DNA of 57,254 nucleotides, from contig CAIMTJ010000019.1 in the NCBI GenBank assembly GCA_903844385.1, positions 1-57,254 on the forward strand. The letters run 5' to 3'. Source of the DNA: an uncultured Burkholderiales bacterium (GTDB taxonomy: Bacteria > Pseudomonadota > Gammaproteobacteria > Burkholderiales > Burkholderiaceae_C). Positions within the stretch are counted from its first letter, which is position 1, and the number at the start of each line of letters is the position of its first letter. This document shows, piece by piece, positions 23,926 through 32,918 of this stretch. Made by a program: the position numbers and the translations under genes. The notes under the pieces are model-generated. The model was not told where the DNA came from. It did not search any database and saw nothing but the letters and a program-made list of their open reading frames with translations.

Positions 23926-25593
23926 ATGCCACTGCCCCCAGCACCCTCAAAACGCGCTTCCCTCTTAAGCCCTGACGCCATCGATGCGAGCAGTTCGGGC
24001 AAAAGCCCCAAGCGGCAACACTCGGCCCCCTTTCAAGCAAGCCCCATCGCTGACAAGCCGCAAGCGTTCAAAAACTTTGACGCCTTTGAGCACTCACCCA
24101 GCCACACCACCTCAGTGGGCAGTGCTTCCAGTGGCCTCGAGAAAAGACCTTCCACCCCCTACAAGGTCACCCCCAAGCCCAAGGTCAGCAAGAAAAAGAG
24201 CACCGGCGTGACCAAGCTCTTTGTCTTGGACACCAATGTATTGATGCACGACCCGATGTGTTTGTTTCGCTTTGAAGAGCATGACGTCTTCTTGCCCATG
24301 ATCGTGCTCGAAGAGCTCGATGGCCATAAAAAAGGCATGACCGAAGTTGCTCGAAATGCTCGCCAAACCAGCCGTTCTTTGGACGCGTTGGCAGCCACAG
24401 TCGAGTCCGACATGATCCATGGCTTGCCCCTCTCAGGCACCGGCCACAAAGAGGTGAGCGGCAAACTCTTCTTTCAAACGCAAGCCCTGGTGGCCGAGCT
24501 GCCCTTGAGCTTGCCACAAGGCAAGGCGGACAATCAAATTTTAGGGGTGGTGCAAGCCCTGGGCAAACTGCAGCCCCAGCGTGAAGTGGTCTTGGTCTCC
24601 AAAGACATCAACATGCGCGTGAAAGCGCGCGCTTTGGGACTGGCCGCCGAGGACTATCAAAACGACAAGACCTTGGAAGACGGTGACCTCCTCTACAGCG
24701 GTTGGTTGTCATTGCCGGCTGATTTTTGGCTCAAAAACGGTAAAACGGTTGAAAGCTGGCAAAGCGGCAGCCACACTTTTTACCGCATCACTGGCCCCAT
24801 CGTGCCGGATTTGCACATCAATCAATTTGTGTTCTTTGAGTCCCCAGGAGAGCCCAGCCTTTACGCCCGAGTGACGGAAATCCGTGGCAAAACCGCTGTC
24901 TTTAAAACGCTCAAAGACTTCAACCATGTCAAAAATGCGGTTTGGGGCGTGACCGCGAGAAACCGCGAGCAAAACTTTGCCCTCAATTTGCTCTTGGACC
25001 CGGATATCGATTTCGTGACCTTGACGGGCACGGCAGGAACGGGCAAAACCTTGTTGGCTTTGGCCTCGGGGCTGACCCAAGTGCTCGATGAGCGGCGCTA
25101 TACCGAAATCATCATGACGCGCGCCACCGTGAGTGTGGGCGAAGACATTGGCTTTTTACCTGGCACTGAAGAAGAAAAAATGGGCCCTTGGATGGGTGCC
25201 TTGGACGACAACTTGGAGGTGTTGGCCAAGACCGACACAGGCTCGGGCGAGTGGGGACGAGCCGCCACCAATGAGCTCATCAGAAGTCGCATCAAAATCA
25301 AAAGTTTGAACTTCATGCGCGGGCGCACGTTTTTGAACAAATACGTGATCATCGATGAAGCACAGAATTTGACCCCCAAGCAGATGAAAACGCTCATCAC
25401 CCGTGCGGGTCCTGGGACTAAAATCATCTGCATGGGCAATTTGGCACAAATCGACACGCCCTATCTCACCGAAGGTTCATCAGGCCTTACCTATGCGGTG
25501 GACAAGTTCAAAGGCTGGCCACATGGTGGGCACATCACCTTGGCCCGAGGCGAGCGCTCCAGACTGGCCGACTTTGCCAGTGATGCACTGTAG
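23926..25593 (+). CDS. PIN-domain/PhoH-family ATPase (YlaK-like)
   Basis: A 555-aa fusion of an N-terminal PIN nuclease domain and a C-terminal PhoH ATPase/helicase domain. The first 95 residues are Pro/Ser/Lys-rich and probably disordered. The PIN domain starts at about residue 97, with its first catalytic Asp in FVLDTNVLMHDP. Walker A of PhoH is TGTAGTGKTLL at about 367-377, with YVIIDEAQNLTPKQMK as Walker B. Such proteins are thought to act on RNA. I chose ATG 23926 because upstream codons overlap a terminator. It is 35 bp before the extradiol dioxygenase gene. Confidence 0.93.
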   Translation: MPLPPAPSKRASLLSPDAIDASSSGKSPKRQHSAPFQASPIADKPQAFKNFDAFEHSPSHTTSVGSASSGLEKRPSTPYKVTPKPKVSKKKSTGVTKLFVLDTNVLMHDPMCLFRFEEHDVFLPMIVLEELDGHKKGMTEVARNARQTSRSLDALAATVESDMIHGLPLSGTGHKEVSGKLFFQTQALVAELPLSLPQGKADNQILGVVQALGKLQPQREVVLVSKDINMRVKARALGLAAEDYQNDKTLEDGDLLYSGWLSLPADFWLKNGKTVESWQSGSHTFYRITGPIVPDLHINQFVFFESPGEPSLYARVTEIRGKTAVFKTLKDFNHVKNAVWGVTARNREQNFALNLLLDPDIDFVTLTGTAGTGKTLLALASGLTQVLDERRYTEIIMTRATVSVGEDIGFLPGTEEEKMGPWMGALDDNLEVLAKTDTGSGEWGRAATNELIRSRIKIKSLNFMRGRTFLNKYVIIDEAQNLTPKQMKTLITRAGPGTKIICMGNLAQIDTPYLTEGSSGLTYAVDKFKGWPHGGHITLARGERSRLADFASDAL

Positions 25594-25628
25594 ACATCGG
25601 CGTAGATTCAAAAAGGCAGGTTGCACGC

Positions 25629-26699
25629 ATGGCTGAAATTTTAGGATTGGGACTCTCGCACTACCCGCCCTTGAGCTCACCCGATGAGCAGATGTCTTGG
25701 ATTCTTCGTAAAACCCTGCAAGACCCCTCCATCCCCCCCGAGCACAAAGACCCCAAGCATTGGCCACCCGCCATGCGAGCCGAATGGGGTGAGGATGAAG
25801 GCTTGCTGAGCGCGGCCACCCACCGAGCCGCCATGGTGGAGCGTTTTCGTCATGTGCGCCAAGCCTTGGATGACTTCAAGCCCGACCTCGTGCTCATTTG
25901 GGGCGACGATCAATATGAGAATTTTCGCGAAGACGTGATTCCCGCTTTCAGTGTCTGCGCCTATCCTGATATGGATTTGTACCCTTGGCGCCATGCTCAA
26001 GGCTCTTCCATGATGGAGGGCGGCAAACCCAACGCTTGGGGCGAGGGTAAAGACCTGCACTACCGCCTCAAAGGTCACCCACAAGCGGCCAAACTGATCA
26101 CCAAAGGGCTCATCGATGCGCATTTTGATGTGGCCTACGCTTACAAGCCCTTGCACCACAACAGCGTGGCCCATGCCTTCATGAATGCCATTCTTTATTT
26201 GGACTATGAGCGCCAAGGCTGGCCCTACCCCACGGTCACGATGCCCATCAATTGCTATGGACGTCGCGTCATCTGCGCCAAAGGCTTCATGACCCAAATG
26301 GACGATGTCTTGGATTTTGATCCTCCGGGGCCGACTCCTGCACGCTGCATGGACATGGGAGCACAAATTGCCAAAACCTTGCTCAGCTCGCCTTGGCGAG
26401 TCGCACTGGTGGCATCCTCGAGTTGGTCACATGCCTTTCTTTGTGACAAAACGTTTCGGCTCAGACCCGATACCGCCAGCGACTTGTCTCTCTATCAGGC
26501 CATGAAAGACAATGATTTTGATGTTTGGAGAGCACAAAGTACCGAGGACTTTGAAGAGGCAGGACAGCAAGAAATCTTGAATTGGTGTCCGCTTTTGGGG
26601 GCCATGCAAGCGCTCAACCGCCGAGTGGTTTGGAGTGATTTTGTGCAAACCGATGTCTTCAACTCCAATAAAGTGTTTGCACTCTACGCTGATCAGTAA
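25629..26699 (+). CDS. Class III extradiol ring-cleavage dioxygenase, LigB-like
   Basis: A 356-aa member of the LigB superfamily, non-heme Fe(II) enzymes that open catecholic rings next to the two hydroxyls. Probable metal and acid-base residues lie in GLGLSHYPPL (His near residue 11), LIWGDDQYENFRED, KPLHHNSVAHAF and SSSWSHAFL. AAAGGCAGG provides the ribosome-binding site. No LigA-type alpha subunit is encoded beside it. It follows phoH by 35 bp, and the Rieske/Pht4-like set is 3 kb upstream. It could cleave the diol made there, but that link is inferred. The natural substrate is unknown. Confidence 0.85.
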   Translation: MAEILGLGLSHYPPLSSPDEQMSWILRKTLQDPSIPPEHKDPKHWPPAMRAEWGEDEGLLSAATHRAAMVERFRHVRQALDDFKPDLVLIWGDDQYENFREDVIPAFSVCAYPDMDLYPWRHAQGSSMMEGGKPNAWGEGKDLHYRLKGHPQAAKLITKGLIDAHFDVAYAYKPLHHNSVAHAFMNAILYLDYERQGWPYPTVTMPINCYGRRVICAKGFMTQMDDVLDFDPPGPTPARCMDMGAQIAKTLLSSPWRVALVASSSWSHAFLCDKTFRLRPDTASDLSLYQAMKDNDFDVWRAQSTEDFEEAGQQEILNWCPLLGAMQALNRRVVWSDFVQTDVFNSNKVFALYADQ

Positions 26700-26863
26700 G
26701 GGCCTGAGCGACCAAGCCGTCGCCCATTCATGAGTGACTGCATCACGAAAAAGCGCGCTGACTCGCACTCACGCCACCCTCTCGAGTCCCACCCATGGCT
26801 GAGGGGGGGAGTTTGCCACGATCATGATCCGCCAACCCGCTCGTCACCGAGCGTTCAACTCGA

Positions 26864-27589
26864 TCACATGGCATCCAATAGCGACGCTTTTTTGCGATCG
26901 TACTCTTCCTTGGTGATCAAGTTTTGCTCAAAAAAAGATTTGAGTTCTTTTAATTTTCTCAAGGTGATGCCAGCGCTTTCATCGACTGCATCGATGCGAG
27001 CGCTCACGCGGGCGGCGCCGTCATGCTTGAGGACAGGCTCGCAATTGAATTGTCGGCGGGCCAACTCGATTTGGGTGGGTTCAAACATCATGAAGCGGGT
27101 GTATTGACCTTGCACACACAGTTGCTCATCACTGAGCCCTTGTATCGGAGCAATCAAGTCCACCGCGCTTGGAGCGTTCGTTTTGTAGAGCACACTGCAT
27201 GCACCTCGCTCCTTGGTGTCCACCCCCGTGTAGGTGGTTCGGGCTTTGCCGCTTCTTAAACTCAGCTCGAGCGTGGTGATCAACCCCACGCGAAAAGACA
27301 ACAGTCCCGATTTCGACTCAAAATCCTTCTCCTGTGCGCCCACGCTGACTTTGGTGATGGCACCGTCTTGATTGCTCTCAACGACAAGGTTCCACACCGA
27401 AGTAGACGCTCGAGCACCCCCACTTTGAGCGACCACCGAGGCCACTTCCTCGATGGGGGTCGTTTCACAAACCAGGGCCACCGATTTGGCGTGACTCGGT
27501 ATGCAGGCGATGAAGACCATGGCACACAGCAGGGCTCTCATGTTCAAGACACGGGCGACAGAGAACAACACAGACAGGCTAGAGGACAT
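26864..27589 (-). CDS. Exported protein with C-terminal SHOCT-like segment
   Basis: A protein of about 241 aa. A hydrophobic signal segment (MRALLCAMVFIACIPSHA) is followed by an extracytoplasmic region that I do not recognise. The last 35 residues (KLKELKSFFEQNLITKEEYDRKK) form a SHOCT motif, a short module often placed at protein ends and linked to oligomerisation. I chose ATG 27589 because it lies one base after the solute-receptor stop with GGA upstream; ATG 27541, directly before the signal segment, is the alternative. It is the last gene of a dnaB-M20-receptor run. Function is unknown. Confidence 0.75.
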   Translation of the reverse strand: MSSSLSVLFSVARVLNMRALLCAMVFIACIPSHAKSVALVCETTPIEEVASVVAQSGGARASTSVWNLVVESNQDGAITKVSVGAQEKDFESKSGLLSFRVGLITTLELSLRSGKARTTYTGVDTKERGACSVLYKTNAPSAVDLIAPIQGLSDEQLCVQGQYTRFMMFEPTQIELARRQFNCEPVLKHDGAARVSARIDAVDESAGITLRKLKELKSFFEQNLITKEEYDRKKASLLDAM

Positions 27590-27590
27590 C

Positions 27591-28565
27591 TCATTCCAAC
27601 TTCGCGCCTGAGGCCTTGACAATAGCGCCCGCGTTGATCCAGTCCTGGCGCAAGATGCGCTCAAACTCTTCAGTGCTGGCCGTCTGAATTTCCAAACCCA
27701 AACGAAGCAGTCGATCTTGCACGGCGGGCTCGGCCAAAACCTTGATCATGGCATTGTTGATTTGATCGATTTGCGCTTTGGACATATTGGCTGGACCCAA
27801 AAGCCCCATCCAGGAGTCAAACGAAAAACCCGGCAAGCCACTTTCTGCCACCGTTGGGAGTTCAGGCAAAAACTGTGAGCGCTTCACACCGGTGTAGGCC
27901 AAGAGCTTGATCCTGGCATCTTGCCGAAACCCGATCAAGCCAATGGTGGCGCCCGTGACACCTTGCACCCGATTGGCCAAGACTTCATTGACCGCATCTC
28001 CCGTGGCCTTCATCGGAATGTGCTGCATTTGTAAACCCGCACGGGACAACACATAGGCCATCCCCAAATGTGACGCTGACCCATTGCCGGCTGACGCGTA
28101 GTTATACAAGCCTGGTTTGGCCTTGATGTAAGCCACGTACTCCTTGAAGTCTTTCACCCCCAAGCTAGAAGGCGCCGCAATCACATAGCCCGAATAGCCC
28201 ACCAAGGAGACGGTGCTGAAATCTTTGACCGGGTCATAAGGCAGTTTCTCATACAAGTGCCCAGCCAAGGTTTGCGAGGCGGCGGCCATGAGCAAGGTGT
28301 TGCCGTCGGGCGCCGCCTTGGCCACCAACTGGGTGCCAATGGTGCCACCAGCGCCGGCGTGGTTTTCAATGATGACTGTCGCCCCCACGGCATGGCCCAA
28401 CTCATTGCTGAAGGTTCTGGCCACGGTGTCTTGCACCGCGCCGGGTCCAAAAGGCACGATGATTTTGATCAATCGTTCAGCACCTTGAGCGCTCAGCACA
28501 CTCATGGCCAACAAGCCCGCACAGGCTCCAAGACGAAGGAATAACTTCAATGAACAAGTTTGCAT
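27591..28565 (-). CDS. Bug-family TTT solute-binding protein
   Basis: A 324-aa periplasmic receptor of the tripartite-tricarboxylate (Bug) family. It has an N-terminal signal peptide cleaved near SAQGAE. The Bug blocks are IKIIVPFGPGAVQDTVART, IENHAGAGGTIGTQLVAKA and YDPVKDFSTVSLV near the start, and GFSFDSWMGLLGPA in the second half. Bug proteins bind carboxylates. No TctA/TctB membrane genes are adjacent, so it must pair with a remote transporter or act as a sensor. It is 7 bp downstream of the M20 amidohydrolase, suggesting an N-acyl or amide-containing carboxylate as ligand (inference). Confidence 0.93.
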   Translation of the reverse strand: MQTCSLKLFLRLGACAGLLAMSVLSAQGAERLIKIIVPFGPGAVQDTVARTFSNELGHAVGATVIIENHAGAGGTIGTQLVAKAAPDGNTLLMAAASQTLAGHLYEKLPYDPVKDFSTVSLVGYSGYVIAAPSSLGVKDFKEYVAYIKAKPGLYNYASAGNGSASHLGMAYVLSRAGLQMQHIPMKATGDAVNEVLANRVQGVTGATIGLIGFRQDARIKLLAYTGVKRSQFLPELPTVAESGLPGFSFDSWMGLLGPANMSKAQIDQINNAMIKVLAEPAVQDRLLRLGLEIQTASTEEFERILRQDWINAGAIVKASGAKLE

Positions 28566-28572
28566 GATGGAT

Positions 28573-29769
28573 CTACCTTGACGTTAACCAACGCTCGACC
28601 AAGCGCACGAAATAACTGGCCCCCACTGGGATGATCTCGTCGTTGAAATCATAAGAGGTGTTGTGAATAATACAGGGGCCCGCACCATGCTCGGCCAATC
28701 GGTGCTCGCCGTTGCCGTTGCCAATGAACGCGTAGCAGCCGGGTCGCACTTTGAGCATATGGGCGAAATCTTCAGCACTCATGATGGGAATGTAGTGCTC
28801 GTTGACGGCCTCGTCGCCCACGATCTCGCGCATGACTTGAGCGGCAAAGCGAGTTTCTTTTTCATGGTTGACCACAGGTGGTGAGGCGCGCTTGAAACTC
28901 ACCTCAGCGCGGCAACCATGAGCTTGCGCCACGCCTAGAGCGAGTTGGCGCATGGCTTTTTCAATGTTATCGAGCACGTTTTCAGAGAACGTTCTCACTG
29001 TGCCACCCACCCAGGCCACATCGGGGATGACATTGGGAGCACCTGAGCCTTGGATTTGAGTCACGGCCAAGAGGGCTCGCTCGGTTGAGCTCACCACCCG
29101 GGGCACCAAACTTTGCAGTTGCTGTGCCAAATTGATGGTGGCGGCCACGGGGTCAATTCCCGTGTGGGGCAAGGAGGCGTGGGTGCCTTGTCCGTGAATG
29201 TCAACGCGCCAAGTGTTGCTCGAAGCCATCAAGGCCCCATGGTTGGTGGCAAAGTGGGCAACACCGTCCAAATAAAAATTGTGCAGGGCAAACACCGCAT
29301 CGCAGGGAAAGCGCTCAAAAAGGCCATCTTGAATCATCTTCAAGGCGCCAGCTTTGCCCATCTCTTCAGCGGGCTGAAAGATGAAATTCACACAGCCATC
29401 CCACTCGGTCTTAGCTTGCGACAAATGCCAAGCGGCGGCCAAGAGCATGGTGGTGTGACCGTCATGACCACACGCGTGCATGCGCCCGTCGCTCAGTGAG
29501 CGGTGCGCAAAGTGGTTTTCCTCTTGCAGCGGCAAAGCGTCCAAGTCGGCTCTTAGACCGATCGAGCGCGTTGAGTGTCCGCGCTTGAGCACGCCCACCA
29601 CACCCGTGCCCGCCACGCCAGTGTGGACCTCTAAGCCCCATTCGCTGAGCAACTGTGCCACCAAGGCGGCAGTTCGGTGCTCCTCAAATCCAAGCTCTGG
29701 GTGGGCGTGAATGTCTCGGCGCAACGCCACAAAGCGTGAGATGTCGGCAAAACTTTCAACAATGTTCAT
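28573..29769 (-). CDS. M20-family amidohydrolase (hippurate-hydrolase-like)
   Basis: A 398-aa metallo-amidohydrolase of the M20D group, which hydrolyses N-acyl amino acids (hippurate, N-acetyl amino acids, indole-acyl conjugates). Metal-binding blocks are MHACGHDGHTTMLL at about residue 97 and FQPAEEMGKAGA with the catalytic Glu. ALHNF and a late IMSAEDFAH follow. It is cytoplasmic, with no signal peptide. It starts 18 bp after the dnaB stop and is followed directly by the Bug receptor, so the two likely serve uptake and cleavage of one substrate. The exact amide is not deducible. Confidence 0.92.
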   Translation of the reverse strand: MNIVESFADISRFVALRRDIHAHPELGFEEHRTAALVAQLLSEWGLEVHTGVAGTGVVGVLKRGHSTRSIGLRADLDALPLQEENHFAHRSLSDGRMHACGHDGHTTMLLAAAWHLSQAKTEWDGCVNFIFQPAEEMGKAGALKMIQDGLFERFPCDAVFALHNFYLDGVAHFATNHGALMASSNTWRVDIHGQGTHASLPHTGIDPVAATINLAQQLQSLVPRVVSSTERALLAVTQIQGSGAPNVIPDVAWVGGTVRTFSENVLDNIEKAMRQLALGVAQAHGCRAEVSFKRASPPVVNHEKETRFAAQVMREIVGDEAVNEHYIPIMSAEDFAHMLKVRPGCYAFIGNGNGEHRLAEHGAGPCIIHNTSYDFNDEIIPVGASYFVRLVERWLTSR

Positions 29770-29787
29770 GGCGGGGGCCTTTTGTGA

Positions 29788-31188
29788 TCAATAGTCACCA
29801 CCACTCGAGGCCATGGACTCAAACTTGGTGATGGATTTGAGGAAGGTGAGTTTGACAACGCCCGTGGGCCCATTCCTGTGCTTGGTGATCAAAACTTCGG
29901 CGACACCAGGCTCTTTGCTGTCCTTGTTGTAATAATCATCGCGGTAGATGAACATGATCACATCGGCATCTTGCTCGATGGCCCCCGATTCGCGCAAGTC
30001 GCTCATCATGGGGCGTTTATCGTTTCGAGTCTCCACGCTTCGGTTGAGCTGCGAGAGCGCCAAGACGGGACACTGCAACTCTTTGGCGAGCATTTTCAGG
30101 CCCCTTGAAATCTCACCGAGCTCGGTCGAGCGGTTGTCGCCCTCGCTTGATGAGCCTGACATCAGTTGCAAATAGTCAACGACGATCAGGCCGAGTTTGC
30201 CGCACCGTTTCGCAAGCTTTCTAGCATTGCTGCGCAACTGATTGGGGGTGAGGCCCGGTGTCTCGTCAATGTGCAGGGCAATATTTCTGAGTTTTTCAAT
30301 GGTCTCGGTGAGCTTGGGCCACTCATCTTGACTGAGCTTGCCGGTGCGCAAATGCCCCTGATCAATGCGGCCAATGGAGCCGACAATACGAATGGCCAAC
30401 TGAGAGGCACCCATCTCCATGGAGAACACCGCCACGGGAAGTTGCTCCTCAACGGCGACGTGCTCGGCGATGTTGATCGCCAAGGCGGTCTTGCCCATGG
30501 AGGGCCGAGCGGCCAGCACAATCAAGTCTCCAGGCTGAAAGCCCGAGGTCATGCGGTCGAGGTCATAAAAGCCAGTCGGCACACCGGTGATGTCATTGGG
30601 GTTTTGCGACATCTCATCAATGCGATCCATGAGCTCGAGCGTCAAGACATCCATTGATTGAAAGCCTTGCTTCATGCGTGAGCCTTCTTCACCAATGTTG
30701 AAGATCTTTTGCTCGGCCTCATCCAAAATTTGGTCGACTTGCTTGCCCTGCGGATTGAAGGCATGGGTGGCGATCTCGTCGCTGGCGGTCACGAGTTTAC
30801 GCAAGATGGATCGCTCACGCACGATCTCGCCATAGCGACGAATGTTGGCGGCACTCGGGACATATTGCGCCAAGGAGTTCAAATAAGACAGCCCACCGAC
30901 CTCTTCGGCTCGGCCCATGTTTTGCAAGGACTCGTAGACCGTGATCACGTCAGCAGGCTTGTTCGCATTGATGAGTGCGGCAACCGAAGAGAAGATCAAA
31001 CGATTTTCAAAACGATAAAAATCATTCTCCACCAACAAATCGCCAACGCGGTCCCAAGAGGCATTGTCAAGTAAGAGTCCCCCCAACACACTCGACTCAG
31101 CCTCCATCGAGTGCGGCGGGATGCGCAACTGCGCAGCCGCGGGGTCTGAATAAGGACTGGGGTCAAATGGGGAGAGAACTGCGGACAT
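29788..31188 (-). CDS. dnaB: Replicative DNA helicase DnaB
   Basis: The hexameric 5'-3' helicase of the replication fork. The 466-aa protein begins with the N-terminal DnaB domain (IPPHSMEAESSVLGGLLLDN). After a linker comes the RecA-like motor with Walker A AARPSMGKTALA at about residue 227 and LIVVDYLQLMSG as Walker B. There is no intein. I chose ATG 31188 (MSAVLSPFDPSPY); the frame is open 17 codons further without family support. The upstream spacer contains an exact DnaA box. Unusually, an M20 amidohydrolase follows at 18 bp. Confidence 0.97.
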   Translation of the reverse strand: MSAVLSPFDPSPYSDPAAAQLRIPPHSMEAESSVLGGLLLDNASWDRVGDLLVENDFYRFENRLIFSSVAALINANKPADVITVYESLQNMGRAEEVGGLSYLNSLAQYVPSAANIRRYGEIVRERSILRKLVTASDEIATHAFNPQGKQVDQILDEAEQKIFNIGEEGSRMKQGFQSMDVLTLELMDRIDEMSQNPNDITGVPTGFYDLDRMTSGFQPGDLIVLAARPSMGKTALAINIAEHVAVEEQLPVAVFSMEMGASQLAIRIVGSIGRIDQGHLRTGKLSQDEWPKLTETIEKLRNIALHIDETPGLTPNQLRSNARKLAKRCGKLGLIVVDYLQLMSGSSSEGDNRSTELGEISRGLKMLAKELQCPVLALSQLNRSVETRNDKRPMMSDLRESGAIEQDADVIMFIYRDDYYNKDSKEPGVAEVLITKHRNGPTGVVKLTFLKSITKFESMASSGGDY

Positions 31189-31265
31189 GCACTGAAGCCT
31201 TTGAAGCGAACATGAATCGTAAACTTTTTCCAAGTCCAAGTCACGCGCTAACCTTGTGCAAATGC

Positions 31266-31274
31266 TGTGGATAA
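31266..31274 (-). promoter_or_regulatory. Exact DnaA box upstream of dnaB
   Basis: TTATCCACA on the minus strand (TGTGGATAA on plus) matches the strong E. coli R1-type DnaA box perfectly. It lies about 80 bp before the dnaB ATG, where a promoter is expected. I see no cluster of boxes or AT-rich unwinding element, so it is not an origin. Control of dnaB by DnaA is the likeliest meaning. Confidence 0.5.
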
Positions 31275-31371
31275 ACTGTCAACAACTCAAAAATCTGGAT
31301 GCCACTGGTGTTTGCACCATCGGCCAAGCTCAATGCCGGGGTCCTCACCCTGTGAGCTTGCTGCAAAAAAC

Positions 31372-31404
31372 AAAAAAAATCCACCCAAGCGCGAACTTGG
31401 ATGG
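31372..31404 (-). terminator. Intrinsic terminator of the rpsF-priB-rpsR-rplI operon
   Basis: Read on the minus strand: CCATCCAAG, a 6-nt loop, then CTTGGGTGG (9 bp with one G-T pair), followed by ATTTTTTTTG. It lies about 80 bp past the rplI stop. The remaining 294-bp spacer to dnaB holds only the DnaA box. Confidence 0.85.
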
Positions 31405-31482
31405 AGATGAGTCAGACCCATTGCAGGCCGAGTGCGGCTCGCGCAAAGCGCCAGCGCATCGGCTCAATGTCTGCGTGTTGGC

Positions 31483-31935
31483 TTAGGCCGTTTCGCCGTA
31501 AACACTGACCGTGATCTCGACCACCACATCGGTGTGCAATGACACGCTCACCGTTGAGTCACCCACAACTTTGATGGGGCCTGTGGGCATGCGAACGGCA
31601 GACTTGGGCACCTTGAAGCCGGTTTTACCCAACTCTTCAGAGATGTCAAAATTGGTGACTGAACCGAACAAGCGGCCGTCCACGCCGGCTTTTTGTGTCA
31701 CTTTGAGGGTGGTGCCAGCCAGTTTCTCGCCCAAAGCTTCGGCTTCGGCCAATTTCTCAGCGGCCAGTTTCTCAAGCTGCGCGCGCTTTTTCTCAAACTC
31801 TTCAATGGCCTGAGCCGTGGCACGGCGAGCGCGACCAGAAGGGATGAGAAAGTTGCGGGCATAGCCATCTTTGACTCGGACGATTTCGCCCAAGGCACCC
31901 AAATTCACCACTTTGTCTAAAAGAATAATTTGCAT
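31483..31935 (-). CDS. rplI: 50S ribosomal protein L9
   Basis: Binds 23S rRNA near the L1 stalk. The 150-aa length is standard. It starts [19 protein letters not shown], the signature of the N-terminal domain, with the long connecting helix (about 45-75) and a C-terminal RNA-binding domain ([13 protein letters not shown]). Last gene of the rpsF operon, 12 bp after rpsR and followed by a strong terminator. Confidence 0.98.
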   Translation of the reverse strand: MQIILLDKVVNLGALGEIVRVKDGYARNFLIPSGRARRATAQAIEEFEKKRAQLEKLAAEKLAEAEALGEKLAGTTLKVTQKAGVDGRLFGSVTNFDISEELGKTGFKVPKSAVRMPTGPIKVVGDSTVSVSLHTDVVVEITVSVYGETA

Positions 31936-31947
31936 GATGGGTCCCTC

Positions 31948-32229
31948 TTAGATGCGGTGTTGGTCGCTGTAAGGCAACATGGCCAAAAAGCGTGCACGCT
32001 TGATGGCGGTATTGAGTTGGCGCTGGAAAATGGCACGTGTTCCTGTCAAACGAGCAGGAATGATCTTGCCGTTTTCAGCAATGAAGTCTCTCAAGGTATC
32101 GATATCTTTGTAGTCGATTTCTTCCACGCCAGTGACGGTGAAGCGGCAAAAACGCTTTCTCTTAAAGAGAAGCGACTGGGTGTTGCGCTTGGGGCGCTTG
32201 TCTTTGTTGAACTTTTTAAATGTGGCCAT
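31948..32229 (-). CDS. rpsR: 30S ribosomal protein S18
   Basis: A small-subunit platform protein, partner of S6. The 93-aa protein has the conserved core [19 protein letters not shown] and PARLTGT, and a basic N-terminus ([15 protein letters not shown]). 11 bp after priB and 12 bp before rplI, in the standard order. Confidence 0.98.
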   Translation of the reverse strand: MATFKKFNKDKRPKRNTQSLLFKRKRFCRFTVTGVEEIDYKDIDTLRDFIAENGKIIPARLTGTRAIFQRQLNTAIKRARFLAMLPYSDQHRI

Positions 32230-32240
32230 GGTCTTGGCTC

Positions 32241-32531
32241 CTATGAAATGGGTTGAATCTGGGTCAAATGAAAAATCACACTTTTGGTTTGGTTGGGCGT
32301 GGCTAAAAAACCTTCAAATTGACGCTCACTGCCCAGGGGCAAGGCGCTGATGGTTTTGGCCAAATCCCCCAAGGCTCGGGTCTTGAGCGTTGCTTTCACA
32401 ACCCGCTCCAGACCAGCCTCTTCAAGATGCGAAACGTGCTCCAGTAAGACATCAATGGCAGGCAAGCCTGCCGGTGTGTACCTCATGGTCGAGATTTCAA
32501 CCAAACTGGCGGTTAAAACCAAACGATTCAC
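32241..32531 (-). CDS. priB: Primosomal replication protein N, PriB
   Basis: A 96-aa single-stranded-DNA-binding OB-fold protein of the PriA-PriB-DnaT replication restart pathway. It begins [13 protein letters not shown] and continues [16 protein letters not shown], the usual PriB start; the core [10 protein letters not shown] matches the strand order. Its place between rpsF and rpsR is the standard one in beta- and gammaproteobacteria and supports the call for this short, divergent family. Confidence 0.95.
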   Translation of the reverse strand: MNRLVLTASLVEISTMRYTPAGLPAIDVLLEHVSHLEEAGLERVVKATLKTRALGDLAKTISALPLGSERQFEGFLATPNQTKSVIFHLTQIQPIS

Positions 32532-32552
32532 ATCAAGCCAAAAGGGTGTGGA

Positions 32553-32918
32553 TTAGGCTTGGAATTCAGCTTGCTGGGTCTTTCTGGCTTCCTCGCGCTC
32601 AACAGTCTTCATCATGGATGAAGGACCCGTCTCGGCTTTGGACTTGACCACGGTCAAGTGACGCAAGACTGCATCGTTGAATTTAAAGGCGTGTTCCAAC
32701 TCAGCCATGATTTCTTTGGAGGCTTCGATATTGACACACAAATAGTGGGCCTTGGCCAACTTGTTGATCATGTAAGTCAACTGGCGGCGTCCCCAGTCTT
32801 CGATGCGATGAATCGCGCCACCACCGGTGGTGATGAGGCTTTTGTAACGCTCAAGCATCGCAGGCACTTGTTCGCTTTGATCCGGGTGGATCATTAAAAT
32901 GATTTCGTAATGACGCAT
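32553..32918 (-). CDS. rpsF: 30S ribosomal protein S6
   Basis: 121 aa, starting [20 protein letters not shown], with the S6 core [22 protein letters not shown] chose ATG 32918, preceded by AAGGAGAG; the frame remains open 85 codons upstream but without homology. Clusters of Glu lie in the C-terminal tail, as in S6 proteins that receive added glutamates. First gene of the operon, with a TATAAT box about 70 bp upstream. Confidence 0.98.
   Translation of the reverse strand: MRHYEIILMIHPDQSEQVPAMLERYKSLITTGGGAIHRIEDWGRRQLTYMINKLAKAHYLCVNIEASKEIMAELEHAFKFNDAVLRHLTVVKSKAETGPSSMMKTVEREEARKTQQAEFQA

Noticed and set aside
18680-26699. A complete phthalate-to-ring-cleavage pathway
   Set aside because: The decarboxylase and lower-pathway genes are missing, and the extradiol enzyme is separated by peroxiredoxin and phoH; I treat the link as hypothesis only.
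31189-31482. A replication origin near dnaB
   Set aside because: Only one DnaA box is present, there is no AT-rich unwinding region, and dnaA/dnaN are not nearby.
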